Assembly (NCBI GenBank): GCA_010909725.1
Contig: JAACMV010000014.1
Span: 1,034,501 to 1,098,500 of the forward strand
Length of the DNA: 64,000 nt
From: Picochlorum sp. 'celeri'
Taxonomy: Eukaryota; Chlorophyta; Trebouxiophyceae
Direction: 5' to 3'
Part shown: one piece after another, positions 42,950 to 52,496 of the stretch
Numbering within the stretch: the first letter of the stretch is position 1
Layout: every line of letters starts with the position of its first letter
Notes under the pieces: model-generated
Told to the model about the DNA's origin: nothing
What the model saw: only the letters and a program-made list of their open reading frames with translations
Databases searched by the model: none
Program-made: the position numbers and the translations under genes

Positions 42950-44218
42950 ATGAACGCCGCTGTTGTTCAACGCCCAAGCGTCAAGGTATGAATGTGGCCA
43001 GAGCCGCTGTTGTTGGAGTTTGGCTCCGAGGGGGCTGGGAGATGGCGATGTGGACTTTGCAGTCTCCAATATCCTTTTTGGAGGAACTTCAATCACCATT
43101 CTGGTAGAATTGTAGTCTACATGTCCAAAGTCATCGTCTCCTGTCGGGAAGTGTGAGGGCCAGACGTGTCCTGTTCAAGTTCTTGTGTCTCACATGGATC
43201 TGTTTGATTGTTGCAGGCTGTTTTCGCCTCAAAGCCATCTGCCAAGCGCACCTCTGTGCGATCTGCAGTCCGTGCTGCTGCCACAGAAGTGAAGCGTGCC
43301 GATGTGCCTCTCGAGTTGGAGGAGATTGGTCTTCCAATGAACACCTTCAACCCAAAGAAGCCATTCACCGGAAAGATCAAGTCCGTTGAGCGTATTGTCG
43401 GTCCAAATGCAACTGGTGAGACGTGCCACATCATCATTGAGACCAACGGTGAGATCCCATTCGTCGAGGGTCAGTCATATGGAGTGATCCCACCAGGAAC
43501 CAAGGTGAACTCCAAAGGAAAGGAGGTTCCTCACGGAACTCGTCTCTACTCTATCGCATCCACTAGATACGGAGATAGCTTCGACGGACAGACCGCCTCT
43601 TTGTGTGTTCGTCGTGCCACCTACTGGTGCCCAGAGCTTGGAAAGGAGGATCCAGCCAAGAAGGGAATCTGCTCCAACTTCTTGTGTGATGCTACCCCAG
43701 GAACCGAAATCACCATGACCGGACCAACCGGAAAGGTTCTTCTCCTCCCAGAGGATCCAAATGCCGTGGTTATCATGGTTGCAACAGGAACTGGAATCGC
43801 TCCATTCCGTACCTTCTGGCGCAGAATGTTCATGGAGAACGTGCCAAACTACAAATTCACTGGACTTGCATGGCTTTTCATGGGTGTTGCCAACTCTGAC
43901 GCCAAGTTGTACGATGATGAGATCCAGTCCATTGCTGCAACATACCCAGATCAGTTCAGAATTGATTATGCCCTCTCTAGAGAGCAGACCAACAAGCGTG
44001 GTGGAAAGATGTACATTCAGGACAAGGTCGAGGAATACGCTGATGAGATCTTTGACCTCATGAAGAATGGAGCTCACATGTACTTCTGTGGACTCAAGGG
44101 AATGATGCCTGGTATCTTGGAGATGCTTGAGCGTGTTGCCACAGAGAAGGGTCTCAACTGGTCTGAGTTCTACGAGGGACTTAAGCACAACAACCAGATC
44201 CACGTTGAGGTTTACTAA
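42950..44218 (+). CDS. petH: Chloroplast ferredoxin-NADP+ reductase
   Basis: Transfers electrons from photosystem-I-reduced ferredoxin to NADP+ at the thylakoid. Exon 1 (42950..42985) encodes 12 residues. After a 231-nt intron, exon 2 (43217..44218) completes 345 residues. A basic transit peptide of about 35-40 residues precedes the mature protein. FAD-binding [15 protein letters not shown], the [14 protein letters not shown] loop, NADP-binding [17 protein letters not shown] and [25 protein letters not shown] and the C-terminal VEVY tyrosine are intact. Codon choice is very biased (CCA, GGA, AAG), fitting strong expression. A TGTAA motif lies about 50 bp after the stop. Confidence 0.97.
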
Positions 44219-44306
44219 TTAATTTGAATATGCACATTCTATTTTCGCCGTGTTGGCAAATTTATCCTAAAGTGTAACATGTGGAGCATGTATTAGAGAT
44301 TCGTAA

Positions 44307-45656
44307 TCATGGCATGGCCAACCTCAGAAACTCCTCCCGTTGCTGTTGCAAGCTGAAGGTGCTGTGGTCGTATACGTCGTCGAAAAGGCTCACAGGTGAC
44401 AAAGGTGGTTCCTTCTCTGCCTTACGAATTGCCTCTCGTGCCTCTTCTACTCCGCGCTGGAAGAGCTCTGTGTCCTCCTCCTCCTCATCAATACCCTGAC
44501 ACGATTGGCTTCCATACGTCTTCAAAAAGCGTTTCAGTCGAAAGAGAGGATCGCCCACCTTCATACTCTGCTCCAACAATGTTGTAGGCATATATCTTGT
44601 ACAGTCATCAGATGTCGAATGGTCGCCCAGCCTGTGCGACAGCAGTTCCAGTAGAACAGGCAATCCAGTTGCTGAAACATACTCTCGGGCCATTCTTGTT
44701 GCCAAATAGACAGCCCTTGCGTCCCCTCCATCCACTCGACAAGATGCGATTCCATATCCAGAAGCTCTCGAAACGATACCGTCCCCTCTATATTGCTCGT
44801 TGGCCGAAGTGCTGATGGACCATCCGTTGTTTCTACAAATGAACAATACTGGACATTCCAGTGTGGATGCAAAGTTCAATGCAGCGTGAAAATCCCCTTC
44901 AGAAGCTGCGCCTTCTCCAAAGTAGCAGCACGATATATTTTTCTCTTGTGAAAGCTTTAACGAGTACGAAAATCCCACGGCATGAAGGAGTTGCGTTGCC
45001 AATGGAGACGACACTGTGTGGAAGTTTCTGGTCTTGTCTCCATAGTGAACCGGCATCTGCCTCCCTTTCCCTGCATCCTTCCTAGTCCCACAGCACTGAT
45101 GGGCCATCTCTTCCATAGATATCCCTCGCCAGAGCAACGCACCATGCTCACGATACTGAGAAAATATGTGATCATTCCCCTCCAACGCTGCCGCACTGGC
45201 CACAACTGCAGCCTCCTCCCCTCTTGACTCCATGAAGAAAGAAACCCTACCTTGTCTCTGAGCTACCTTGAATGTTTCGTCAAAAGCTCTCAAACGAACC
45301 ATAGTTTCAAAAATCTTGCGCAGCACCGCCATATCCATATCATACTTGGCAATACTGATGCCATCCTGAGTAATCGTTTGGAACGCCTGGACAACAGTGT
45401 CGCAGTGATCTATGCTCAAATGGGTTGTTATTGGATAATTTCCAGAGGAATGAGACATCACCGCTGAAGTTTCCACCGACTCAAGGCTGTCAACCATGGA
45501 GGAAAACCAATGCGGTGCCCCATGGTAACAACTCTGGAGTGATCTTTTGTTCAACACCCTGCTTAATGGAGAATACAGCGTACCCAGCATGACATATCTT
45601 TGAATACATCTATCGTGATGATTCGAAGATGAAACAGTCATGGTGACATTGACCAT
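44307..45656 (-). CDS. BCKDHA: Branched-chain 2-oxoacid dehydrogenase E1 alpha, mitochondrial
   Basis: The thiamine-diphosphate-dependent decarboxylase subunit of the complex that degrades leucine, isoleucine and valine. Single exon; the first in-frame ATG (45656) gives 449 residues. An Arg/Ser/His-rich N terminus is consistent with a mitochondrial presequence. The E1-alpha fold shows RGEEAAVVASAAAL, QYREHGALLWRG, GKGRQMPVHYG, the ThDP motif CCYFGEGAASEGDFHAALNFA...NNGWSIST, VDGGDARAVYLATRMA and HRLGDHSTSDD (the regulatory serine loop region). It converges on the FNR gene. Confidence 0.94.
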   Translation of the reverse strand: MVNVTMTVSSSNHHDRCIQRYVMLGTLYSPLSRVLNKRSLQSCYHGAPHWFSSMVDSLESVETSAVMSHSSGNYPITTHLSIDHCDTVVQAFQTITQDGISIAKYDMDMAVLRKIFETMVRLRAFDETFKVAQRQGRVSFFMESRGEEAAVVASAAALEGNDHIFSQYREHGALLWRGISMEEMAHQCCGTRKDAGKGRQMPVHYGDKTRNFHTVSSPLATQLLHAVGFSYSLKLSQEKNISCCYFGEGAASEGDFHAALNFASTLECPVLFICRNNGWSISTSANEQYRGDGIVSRASGYGIASCRVDGGDARAVYLATRMAREYVSATGLPVLLELLSHRLGDHSTSDDCTRYMPTTLLEQSMKVGDPLFRLKRFLKTYGSQSCQGIDEEEEDTELFQRGVEEAREAIRKAEKEPPLSPVSLFDDVYDHSTFSLQQQREEFLRLAMP

Positions 45657-45857
45657 TCCGAATCCGACAGATGTCAAAAACAACCAGTCAACTTGCCTCG
45701 AAAGTGGCGCCTTCCGAAGGCGGATTCCGGTAGATCGAGGAATTTAAAAAAGTGCTCCTGAAACAGACTTAAATCATCTTATTGATGATTTAATAATCAT
45801 TCTTCTTATTAATACCCCTTTGAATCAGGTTGTCCACCACCTCAGACGACAGTAGTT

Positions 45858-47024
45858 ATGTTTCAAAGCATCTCGCGCCATTCTGTCAACCAGGTTTCTG
45901 TGAAGCACACAAAAGCTTCCTTTTGGTCGTTTCATAGATGCAATCTTCTACGTAAACCCAAACTATTGATGCCTATTAGTCGTGCCGTGGAGGACATTGA
46001 GGCTACTGCAACCGACGTTGGACCAAGACTGCATCTCCATGTTACTGTGCCTTTGTCAGTGAATTTTGGCGAACATCTCCGCCTAGTAGGATCTTGCCCA
46101 GAACTCGGTGAATGGGATGTGAACAGTGCCCCTCAATTTCGTTGGACGGCTGGTGATCTGTGGCAACTTGATGTTGATTTTGCTCCTGGCTTGGAACCAA
46201 CTGAGTTTAAGCTCGTTCATGTCCTTGGGACTGGTGAATGCATTTGGGAATACACAAATAATAGGACACTAGATGTTTCGGACATGGATGCAATGAAGGA
46301 TGGCCGTGTGATGTTGAAATGGTGTGATGAGTCGGAGGATGCAATGACCATTTACCCAGAGCATATGAGCACCATTGCCTCGTGGGACGAGGATGATACG
46401 CCTCTGGCGACTGGATTTGATGATGAGGATACCGCCACGTCATTTACTGAAGATATGGTGAGTACAGAAGAGGTGACTGGTGGCGACAACGAACCAATTG
46501 AGATGATTGATACCCTTGAGGAATCCAACCAAACAGAGGAATTGGTTGAGGATTCAGATGTGATGGTCGAGGAAGAGAAAGATGATACGATTAAGAATGA
46601 TGATACAGAATCAGTTACTTCGGAAACAGTACAAGATAATGAATCCAATCAGAAAGCTTTCAAGAAGGTCGCAACAACAGCTGGAATGGTGGCTGCAGGG
46701 GTTGCTGGCGCAGCCTTGCTCGGAGGCCTTGCGGTCGATATGGCTGACACTGCGGTTTTGGGAGCATTCGCTGTCGCCGCTGGAAGCGCTGCCTTTGGCC
46801 CCAAGTCGGCGAAGAAGAATCAGAAGACAGACACAGTTCTGGATGAGACTGACACACTTCCAACACCTTCTGAGGGCGATGAGGAAGAGAAAGACAGAAC
46901 AATCACAGAACCTGGCACAATCATCGCCGCTGGATTGCTCTCAGCCTTTGAGCAAGGCACCAAGGTTGTCAATGCCACCAGTCCAGAGCAGCGTGCAAGT
47001 GACCTCCCAGAGGATGACCAATGA
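45858..47024 (+). CDS. CBM20 starch-binding protein with C-terminal membrane segment
   Basis: 388 residues in one exon. The Ser/Arg/His-rich first about 45 residues resemble a plastid transit peptide. A CBM20 carbohydrate-binding module spans about 56-155: HLHVTVPLSVNFGEHLRLVGSCPELGEWD, then WTAGDLWQLDVDF, EFKLVHV and WEYTNNRTLDV. A long acidic, Asp/Glu/Thr-rich spacer (about 155-270) follows. Two Ala/Gly-rich hydrophobic stretches near 278-315 could be membrane helices, and a charged tail ends the protein. No catalytic domain is present. It may tether starch to a plastid membrane, such as the pyrenoid or thylakoid; this is inference. Confidence 0.78.
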   Translation: MFQSISRHSVNQVSVKHTKASFWSFHRCNLLRKPKLLMPISRAVEDIEATATDVGPRLHLHVTVPLSVNFGEHLRLVGSCPELGEWDVNSAPQFRWTAGDLWQLDVDFAPGLEPTEFKLVHVLGTGECIWEYTNNRTLDVSDMDAMKDGRVMLKWCDESEDAMTIYPEHMSTIASWDEDDTPLATGFDDEDTATSFTEDMVSTEEVTGGDNEPIEMIDTLEESNQTEELVEDSDVMVEEEKDDTIKNDDTESVTSETVQDNESNQKAFKKVATTAGMVAAGVAGAALLGGLAVDMADTAVLGAFAVAAGSAAFGPKSAKKNQKTDTVLDETDTLPTPSEGDEEEKDRTITEPGTIIAAGLLSAFEQGTKVVNATSPEQRASDLPEDDQ

Positions 47025-47632
47025 TAGCATGCACAGGGCCTCCCCTGATATAGTAGAGTATCAAGTTATGTAATAGAAAGAATCGTGTGCCAAAAACGAC
47101 CATGCACGTACGTGAGAAGGGATTTTCCATGTCGGCATGCAAGGTTGTACGACGACGCCCCTAGGGCTTTTGAAGATTCCCGGTCGACCGGGAATCACCA
47201 GCCTGGGGCCGTCCTAGGGGGATTCCGCTCGACGACATTGGAAGTGCCAACCAAATCATCACACTCTTCCATCCCTCGATTCCGCTACTTCCCCCATGAG
47301 ATTATTTACACAAATCAATTCGCAAATTTCACAATTGCCATTGCAGGGAATGGATACAGGTGAAGACCTCGTACGACAAACGAAGTCTCATTATCCAACG
47401 CAAGTGGCATAGGTGTGCGTATCTCCTCCACATCTGAACCACAGTTGATACTATATTTCATAGTTGATTATAATTGAGGGTAGGTGCATTTCATTTGTGA
47501 CCACAACCCCCAGAAACGGTTACGCCCTTTTGCATAGTACAGGATTTCACTTGCTATTTTCTGTCCGCAGGAATTGATCTATGATGGTAAGAGCCATTTA
47601 AATTTAATTATCTAGAGTTTCTTGATCAATCG
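47025..47632. other. Intergenic region, 608 bp, with nested inverted repeats
   Basis: Lies between two plus-strand genes. It contains the strong inverted-repeat structure listed at 47158-47220. The remainder shows no coding frame or RNA gene that I recognise, and may include the 5' leader of the SET-domain gene. Confidence 0.45.
47158..47220. repeat. Nested inverted repeats able to form a long hairpin
   Basis: The centre, 47175-47196, is a perfect 22-bp palindrome built on GATTCCCGGTC and its complement. Outer arms CCCCTAGG (47158-47165) and CCTAGGGG (47213-47220) pair across it, with an additional GGCT (47165-47168) / AGCC (47200-47203) match. Such a structure could act in RNA, as a transcription end or as a cruciform. 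Confidence 0.75.
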
Positions 47633-50600
47633 ATGAGAGAGATGAGTGGCAAAGGAACTCTACAGAAAGGGTCGCCGGGCGAGGGACAACAATTTCAGCC
47701 TCCGGCACGGTCGACCGATAAAGCGACAAAGAGGCCGGCGCCATCCAGCCATACTCAGAATAATAAGCCAACCGTGACAGAGAACAAACAGGATGGGGGC
47801 CAGCAAGAACCAGTCGACTCCGTGCGAGCTCAGGCTGTGCCAACACCGAGGCCAGGTTCCTATGCTCCTCCCGGCGGATTTGCCCAAAGGCAAGAGGGAT
47901 GGAGCAGGCCAATCCCACGGCATGGGTCGAATTATAGCTTCTCTCCCTTGGGTATGTACGGCCATAGCTTTGGGTCCGAGGGCATGATGGAGTATGAGCA
48001 ATCAGTGTATGGGCCTTACCCCCTGCTGGCTGGCCAGTCTACGCCTGGCCATAGACGTGCGGCGAATGACGCACGACGGGGTGATATGAGATTTGGCAGT
48101 CTTCTTGGGATGAATAGCATGGGTGGCCCTGACAACAGGACAGGGGGAATGTTGGGTAAGATGCCAAGAATGGGACTGCATTCTCTCAACCTCCAGGGCA
48201 ACATGTCAGGGCTTTCAGCAACAACTGCAGCTTGGTATGAGAGGAGTGCTGCGAGTTATGAGAAATCAAAGGAGATATTCGATTACATGTCGAAACGCTG
48301 TGATGCTAATGACTGCACTCACGTTGATCAGGAGAAGTTGGTGACCATTACGAAAGAAAGGACTGTGCGCCAACTTGATTTCAATGCAGCTTCTCAAGCT
48401 ATGAATGCGATCATAATCGCGGAGAAGAAATGGAGTACTGAGCCCCATGGAGAGGGCTTTAGAACGTATGCAAAGGATATTCGAGCACTGATTGAGCACA
48501 ACTCTATTGATGCCATGCGCATCATGTATCCCATGTCAGAAGACGCCGGTCCTCAGTGCGAAGCACAGAGTATTGCTGAGACAGTCGAGGAAGCAGGCAA
48601 GAGAGCAGCCTTCATGAAGGAGTATGCCGAGAATACTGCACAAGCATATGGAATACCTTTGAATACGCCAGCTGATGCCTTCTTGGAGTGTGCCGAGCAG
48701 TATTATCTGTCAGAGAATTCTGAAGGTACCTATATGGTACCTTCCCCTGGAACTGAAGCGCATTTGGGGAGATTCAGAGACTTTTCGCAGACATTCAGCG
48801 GCTACTTCCCAAGGCACGATCATGGCAAGAATGGGACACCCAAGGCAGAAACGAGTCTTGCGCAGTTTGCAAAAGCAATCATGCCAAAAGATAATGGCAC
48901 TGAAATGGGAGAAAAGTTTTTGCACGCTCAAGGTTGGAAGACAAAGCCTGCACCAATCAACGCACATGTTCTGATGAAGGAGCGGCAACCACAGGCATCA
49001 GCCATGTCTTTTGATGTTCGCTCCAGTCAGTGGTGGAATCCAACCCAGGATGGGTTTTCACCAAAGGTTGATTCGTTCGGGCAGCCGGGGAATCCTGTGT
49101 GGGGGATGAACGATGACCTCTTCCAGAGTGGATTCCAGGATGGTTTGGAGGAGCTAAGCTCAGGTGTGCCAAAGGATTTCAATCAAATAATTCAAGCAGC
49201 AGAGAAAACCTCAAGTTCAAAAGGCGGAGAAAGGTCTAAAGCACCGTTGGATTTGGAGCAAGATACATGTGGCCAGCAACCTAACCCACCACCTCCTCTG
49301 TGCTACTGTGGTCAGCGATGTACAAAGAAGTGCAACACACAAGGGTTTTTCTGGGGCTGTGCTTCTTGTGCATGTGAGGCACAAATACCGATCATGCAGG
49401 GCAAAATGGCTGATAAATCCGGAAATACTGGTTTACAACATCGTCGGACGGTGCATGGACGTGAGACACAGGCACCTCAACGCCTTGCTGCTGACGAGAC
49501 GACGTCAAAGACATGCGTTGATGGCGAAAACGAGAGAAATGGGCCTCAGAAGCCTAAAGGAGCAGGCAGAGTGGCACTCACATCGTCACTGCCGAATAAA
49601 CTTCCAAACAGCCTTGATTCTTCTGGGATCAAAGAGTCTGGCACAACATATCGGGTCAACTCTGAATCTTTTCCACTTCAGCCATGCAAGAGAAAAGACT
49701 ATTGCGTTAAACCCGCTGGTCATCGTGGTGGGTGTAGTAAAGGTCGACCAAGAAGACCTGTTGGAAGACCCAGAAAAAAGCAAAAAGTACAGAATGGTGC
49801 AGATGATACTGGTGCGATTCTGAGCATGGATAAGGGCGCACCTTTGCCTCATGAAGAACTCATTCTGTCAAGGCCAGAAAATCCATCAAAGGGGGATCCC
49901 AGGAACAGCAAGTCGTCTCAGGCAACGGAAAGTATCAGGAAGGCTGCAGAGAAAATGGAGGACAGAGGGAAAACTGAATCCCCCAAGATCGGAAAGAATT
50001 TGGAAGTGACGTCCAAATGGGCAAATGACGCGAACCATACTACATCAAGCCGTGATGTCTCAAATGAGAGCGATCCTGATTACACTGAAGGACAAAGTGG
50101 GGATCAGGTCACTCCACAAAAAGTGGAGGAGGAGGAGCAGCAGCAGCAGCCGCCAAGAGATTATATTTCGTTGATGATGGAGGCAATCCAGAAGGAAAGA
50201 GAAGCGATTCCTGTAGAGCTCCGCTGCATTAGGAAGCCAACATGTCTTAACATCAGAGGACATCGAGGTCGGTGTAGGTTGCGGCCTGGTGGTTTTCCTG
50301 CAAAGAGGAACAAAGGTGTATCTAATGCACAATTAGAAGCTTTGAACGAGGAGATGACAAAGCAAACTTCCCCAGAAGCTTTTAATGAAGAGAAGACAAA
50401 GCAAACTTCTCCAGAAGCCTCAAATGAGGAGAAGACAAAGCAAATTTCTCCAGAAGCCTCAAATGAGGAGAACAGGAAGAAAGCACCTGAAGTAGGCGCC
50501 AAAGGTAAAATAGGCCCTGAACCTGTTTCAAAATCTCCAGATTTGCCAGCAGTCTTGACAAGTAATTCTGATGAAGCAGCAAATATGAAGGCAATAATTC

Positions 50601-51517
50601 CTGAGGAAGACGCAACACAGTCTGAGAGGGAGATGCAAAAATCAAAAGACGTGAACTCTGGGAAGGAACTGGCTGATTCAGCAAAGGAAAACATGTCTGC
50701 CACACCTGAACAAGTAGCCCCCGAAGAAAATGTCAGTTGTGAAAAGAAAGAGGGGCTGAAAGTCTCTGCACAGTATTCCCCTGAAAAGTTTTTGGATAGG
50801 AATGTGCTTTTGAGGTGGGAGTTTGAGAATTTGTCCTCAGAGTACATCAGAACATTCTATGGATGCAGCCAAACCTTCCCTGCATCAGAGTGGAAGGCCC
50901 AAAAGGATGCATACTTGAACCAGTGTTCCATTTTGGCAGCAAAGCCACCTGTCTCCATCGAAGCAGGAGGAGAACAAGCCAAGAAGAGCAAGCTTGCAGC
51001 TTGCAAAGATGTTCCTGCTTCCAGCGAATGGGCCAATATTGCCTCACTCAATGGCGCTTCATACAAAGAAGATAGATCTAGTATCCATGGCTGTGGTCTG
51101 TTTGCCATCACAGACATTGCATCAGGAACACCAATCACAGAACTCATAGGTGAGTTCATCTCACAGATTGATGCCAAGGCAAGAGAGAGTGTCTATGCAG
51201 ATTCGCCCGTGAAAATTAAAAACTGCATTGGTATCACAAAGGGAACAATCGACCATGCGAAGCACATGCTCTTTGAAGTCAACAGAGATTGGACCCTGGA
51301 CGCCACCAAGGCTGGCTCTATGGCAAAGTTTGTGAACCACTCCTGCATGCCCAACTGTGAAATGCGATTGCTCACAGACAAGAAGGGGTTACCACACCTT
51401 GTCATACATGCTTGTACAGATATTAAAGAAGGAGAGGAGTTGACTTGTGACTACAAGCTCTTGTCGGGTGGCTTCTCCTGCCACTGTAAATCAGACAAGT
51501 GCCGCAAATCAGTTTGA
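47633..51517 (+). CDS. Large SET-domain protein with repeated Cys/His motifs
   Basis: 1294 residues in one exon; a probable chromatin lysine methyltransferase. The N-terminal half is Pro/Gly/Gln-rich and mostly disordered. A GRF-like Cys cluster (CYCGQRC...FFWGCASCAC) lies at about 557-590. Two copies of C-x5-C-x5-H-x3-C containing GHRG occur at 685-701 and 865-881. The first is followed by an AT-hook-like RPRRPVGRPRKK. A 13-residue tandem repeat covers about 902-952. The SET domain is at about 1152-1294 with HGCGLFA, NHSCMPNC (1235-1242), GEELTCDYK and a post-SET CHC...C end. Residue specificity cannot be assigned. Confidence 0.85.
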   Translation: MREMSGKGTLQKGSPGEGQQFQPPARSTDKATKRPAPSSHTQNNKPTVTENKQDGGQQEPVDSVRAQAVPTPRPGSYAPPGGFAQRQEGWSRPIPRHGSNYSFSPLGMYGHSFGSEGMMEYEQSVYGPYPLLAGQSTPGHRRAANDARRGDMRFGSLLGMNSMGGPDNRTGGMLGKMPRMGLHSLNLQGNMSGLSATTAAWYERSAASYEKSKEIFDYMSKRCDANDCTHVDQEKLVTITKERTVRQLDFNAASQAMNAIIIAEKKWSTEPHGEGFRTYAKDIRALIEHNSIDAMRIMYPMSEDAGPQCEAQSIAETVEEAGKRAAFMKEYAENTAQAYGIPLNTPADAFLECAEQYYLSENSEGTYMVPSPGTEAHLGRFRDFSQTFSGYFPRHDHGKNGTPKAETSLAQFAKAIMPKDNGTEMGEKFLHAQGWKTKPAPINAHVLMKERQPQASAMSFDVRSSQWWNPTQDGFSPKVDSFGQPGNPVWGMNDDLFQSGFQDGLEELSSGVPKDFNQIIQAAEKTSSSKGGERSKAPLDLEQDTCGQQPNPPPPLCYCGQRCTKKCNTQGFFWGCASCACEAQIPIMQGKMADKSGNTGLQHRRTVHGRETQAPQRLAADETTSKTCVDGENERNGPQKPKGAGRVALTSSLPNKLPNSLDSSGIKESGTTYRVNSESFPLQPCKRKDYCVKPAGHRGGCSKGRPRRPVGRPRKKQKVQNGADDTGAILSMDKGAPLPHEELILSRPENPSKGDPRNSKSSQATESIRKAAEKMEDRGKTESPKIGKNLEVTSKWANDANHTTSSRDVSNESDPDYTEGQSGDQVTPQKVEEEEQQQQPPRDYISLMMEAIQKEREAIPVELRCIRKPTCLNIRGHRGRCRLRPGGFPAKRNKGVSNAQLEALNEEMTKQTSPEAFNEEKTKQTSPEASNEEKTKQISPEASNEENRKKAPEVGAKGKIGPEPVSKSPDLPAVLTSNSDEAANMKAIIPEEDATQSEREMQKSKDVNSGKELADSAKENMSATPEQVAPEENVSCEKKEGLKVSAQYSPEKFLDRNVLLRWEFENLSSEYIRTFYGCSQTFPASEWKAQKDAYLNQCSILAAKPPVSIEAGGEQAKKSKLAACKDVPASSEWANIASLNGASYKEDRSSIHGCGLFAITDIASGTPITELIGEFISQIDAKARESVYADSPVKIKNCIGITKGTIDHAKHMLFEVNRDWTLDATKAGSMAKFVNHSCMPNCEMRLLTDKKGLPHLVIHACTDIKEGEELTCDYKLLSGGFSCHCKSDKCRKSV
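50336..50488 (+). repeat. 39-nt in-frame tandem repeat in the SET gene
   Basis: Nearly four copies of a 39-nt unit starting at 50336, 50375, 50414 and 50453, encoding EA(L/F/S)NEE(M/K)TKQ(T/I)SP. The second to fourth copies are most alike and the last decays after EASNEEN. The high identity suggests recent expansion and possible length variation between strains. Confidence 0.85.
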
Positions 51518-51752
51518 GTTGTTCGCAGCTACAAGCAAGTGACTATAACGTGTCAAGGTATTGTTCATATTTGTTTCTGATATGTTTGCATATACATATA
51601 TATCTGTAAATAATTAATGCATCCATCCATGATGATACGATTTACTTAGATCTGCAGAGGGCAAAACCCTTCAAACTCAAATGCTAAATACTGGTGAGAA
51701 CAGGGCAAAAGAATTGAACCAATAGTCATTCATCGCTGGATTTCTGAGTAGT

Positions 51753-52478
51753 ATGGATGAGTTTCTGCCTCCTGACCAGGAATCAGGGACGAGCCACCCA
51801 ATCCAGCGAGAAACACGAAACACTTTGGTGCTGCGAGACAGATCACCACAGATTCTTCTATCTAGTGATTCACAGTTTCCAAAAACATTAGACAAGTTAA
51901 AAATACGCAAAAGAGTCGAATTCTTCCCCTTGCGAGTCACATTGAAAGCCGACTACGAAACCAAAACTCGAACATTTACCTATGGGTGTTCAGTCAAGGT
52001 GCGATGGATAGTGCCATACGAGTGCGTTTCATGCTCATCTATGTAACATGAATCTTCCTTGTCGCTAACACTGTAGGATTCGTTGCTTAAAGGCCGTTTC
52101 TCTTTGAATGTGCCTGAACGTCAAATTGGATACAGGAAGCAGATATCGTTGCCGAATGGTTCCAGGCTCGCTCTTCTTGGATGCTGCTCGTATAGAGATG
52201 GGAAGATCAAGCCTGATTTTGGGGTTCAATTGAAATTCGGGGCAGATGTTCCTCGAGCAGGGCATACAGATGCAATGTGGGTTGGAAACAGTGCCTTTTC
52301 AATCAGGCAAAAGTTTGATGTTGTTCGAGGTGTAGGGTTTGAAGTTTGCGGAGGAGTATCGCTGCCGACGCCAACAGCTCGCTATACCTACGATAGTGGG
52401 TCGCTCATGGTGGGCGAAGGGGCCTTCAACATTCACGTCGCAGAGGTGAATGGCATCCTCCGGTTGGGATACTCATAG
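51753..52478 (+). CDS. Uncharacterised beta-rich protein
   Basis: Exons 51753..51998 and 52077..52478 (78-nt intron, GTGCGA donor, TGTAG acceptor) give 215 residues. The first about 45 residues are hydrophilic. From about 50 to the end the chain alternates polar and hydrophobic residues in beta-strand style: RVEFFPLRVTLKADYET, TFTYGCSVKDSLLKGRFSLN, QISLPNGSRLALLGCC, DFGVQLKFG, AFNIHVAEVNGILRLGY. This could form a small membrane beta-barrel, for instance in the plastid outer envelope, or a lipocalin-like sheet. No signal peptide is seen. Family not recognised. Its stop is 18 bp from the stop of the opposite gene. Confidence 0.65.
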
Positions 52479-52496
52479 TTCAAACCAAGTTTTTTG

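Noticed and set aside
43475..44203. 242-codon open frame antisense to FNR
   Set aside because: Shadow frame of the codon-biased FNR exon; no independent start context or homology pattern.
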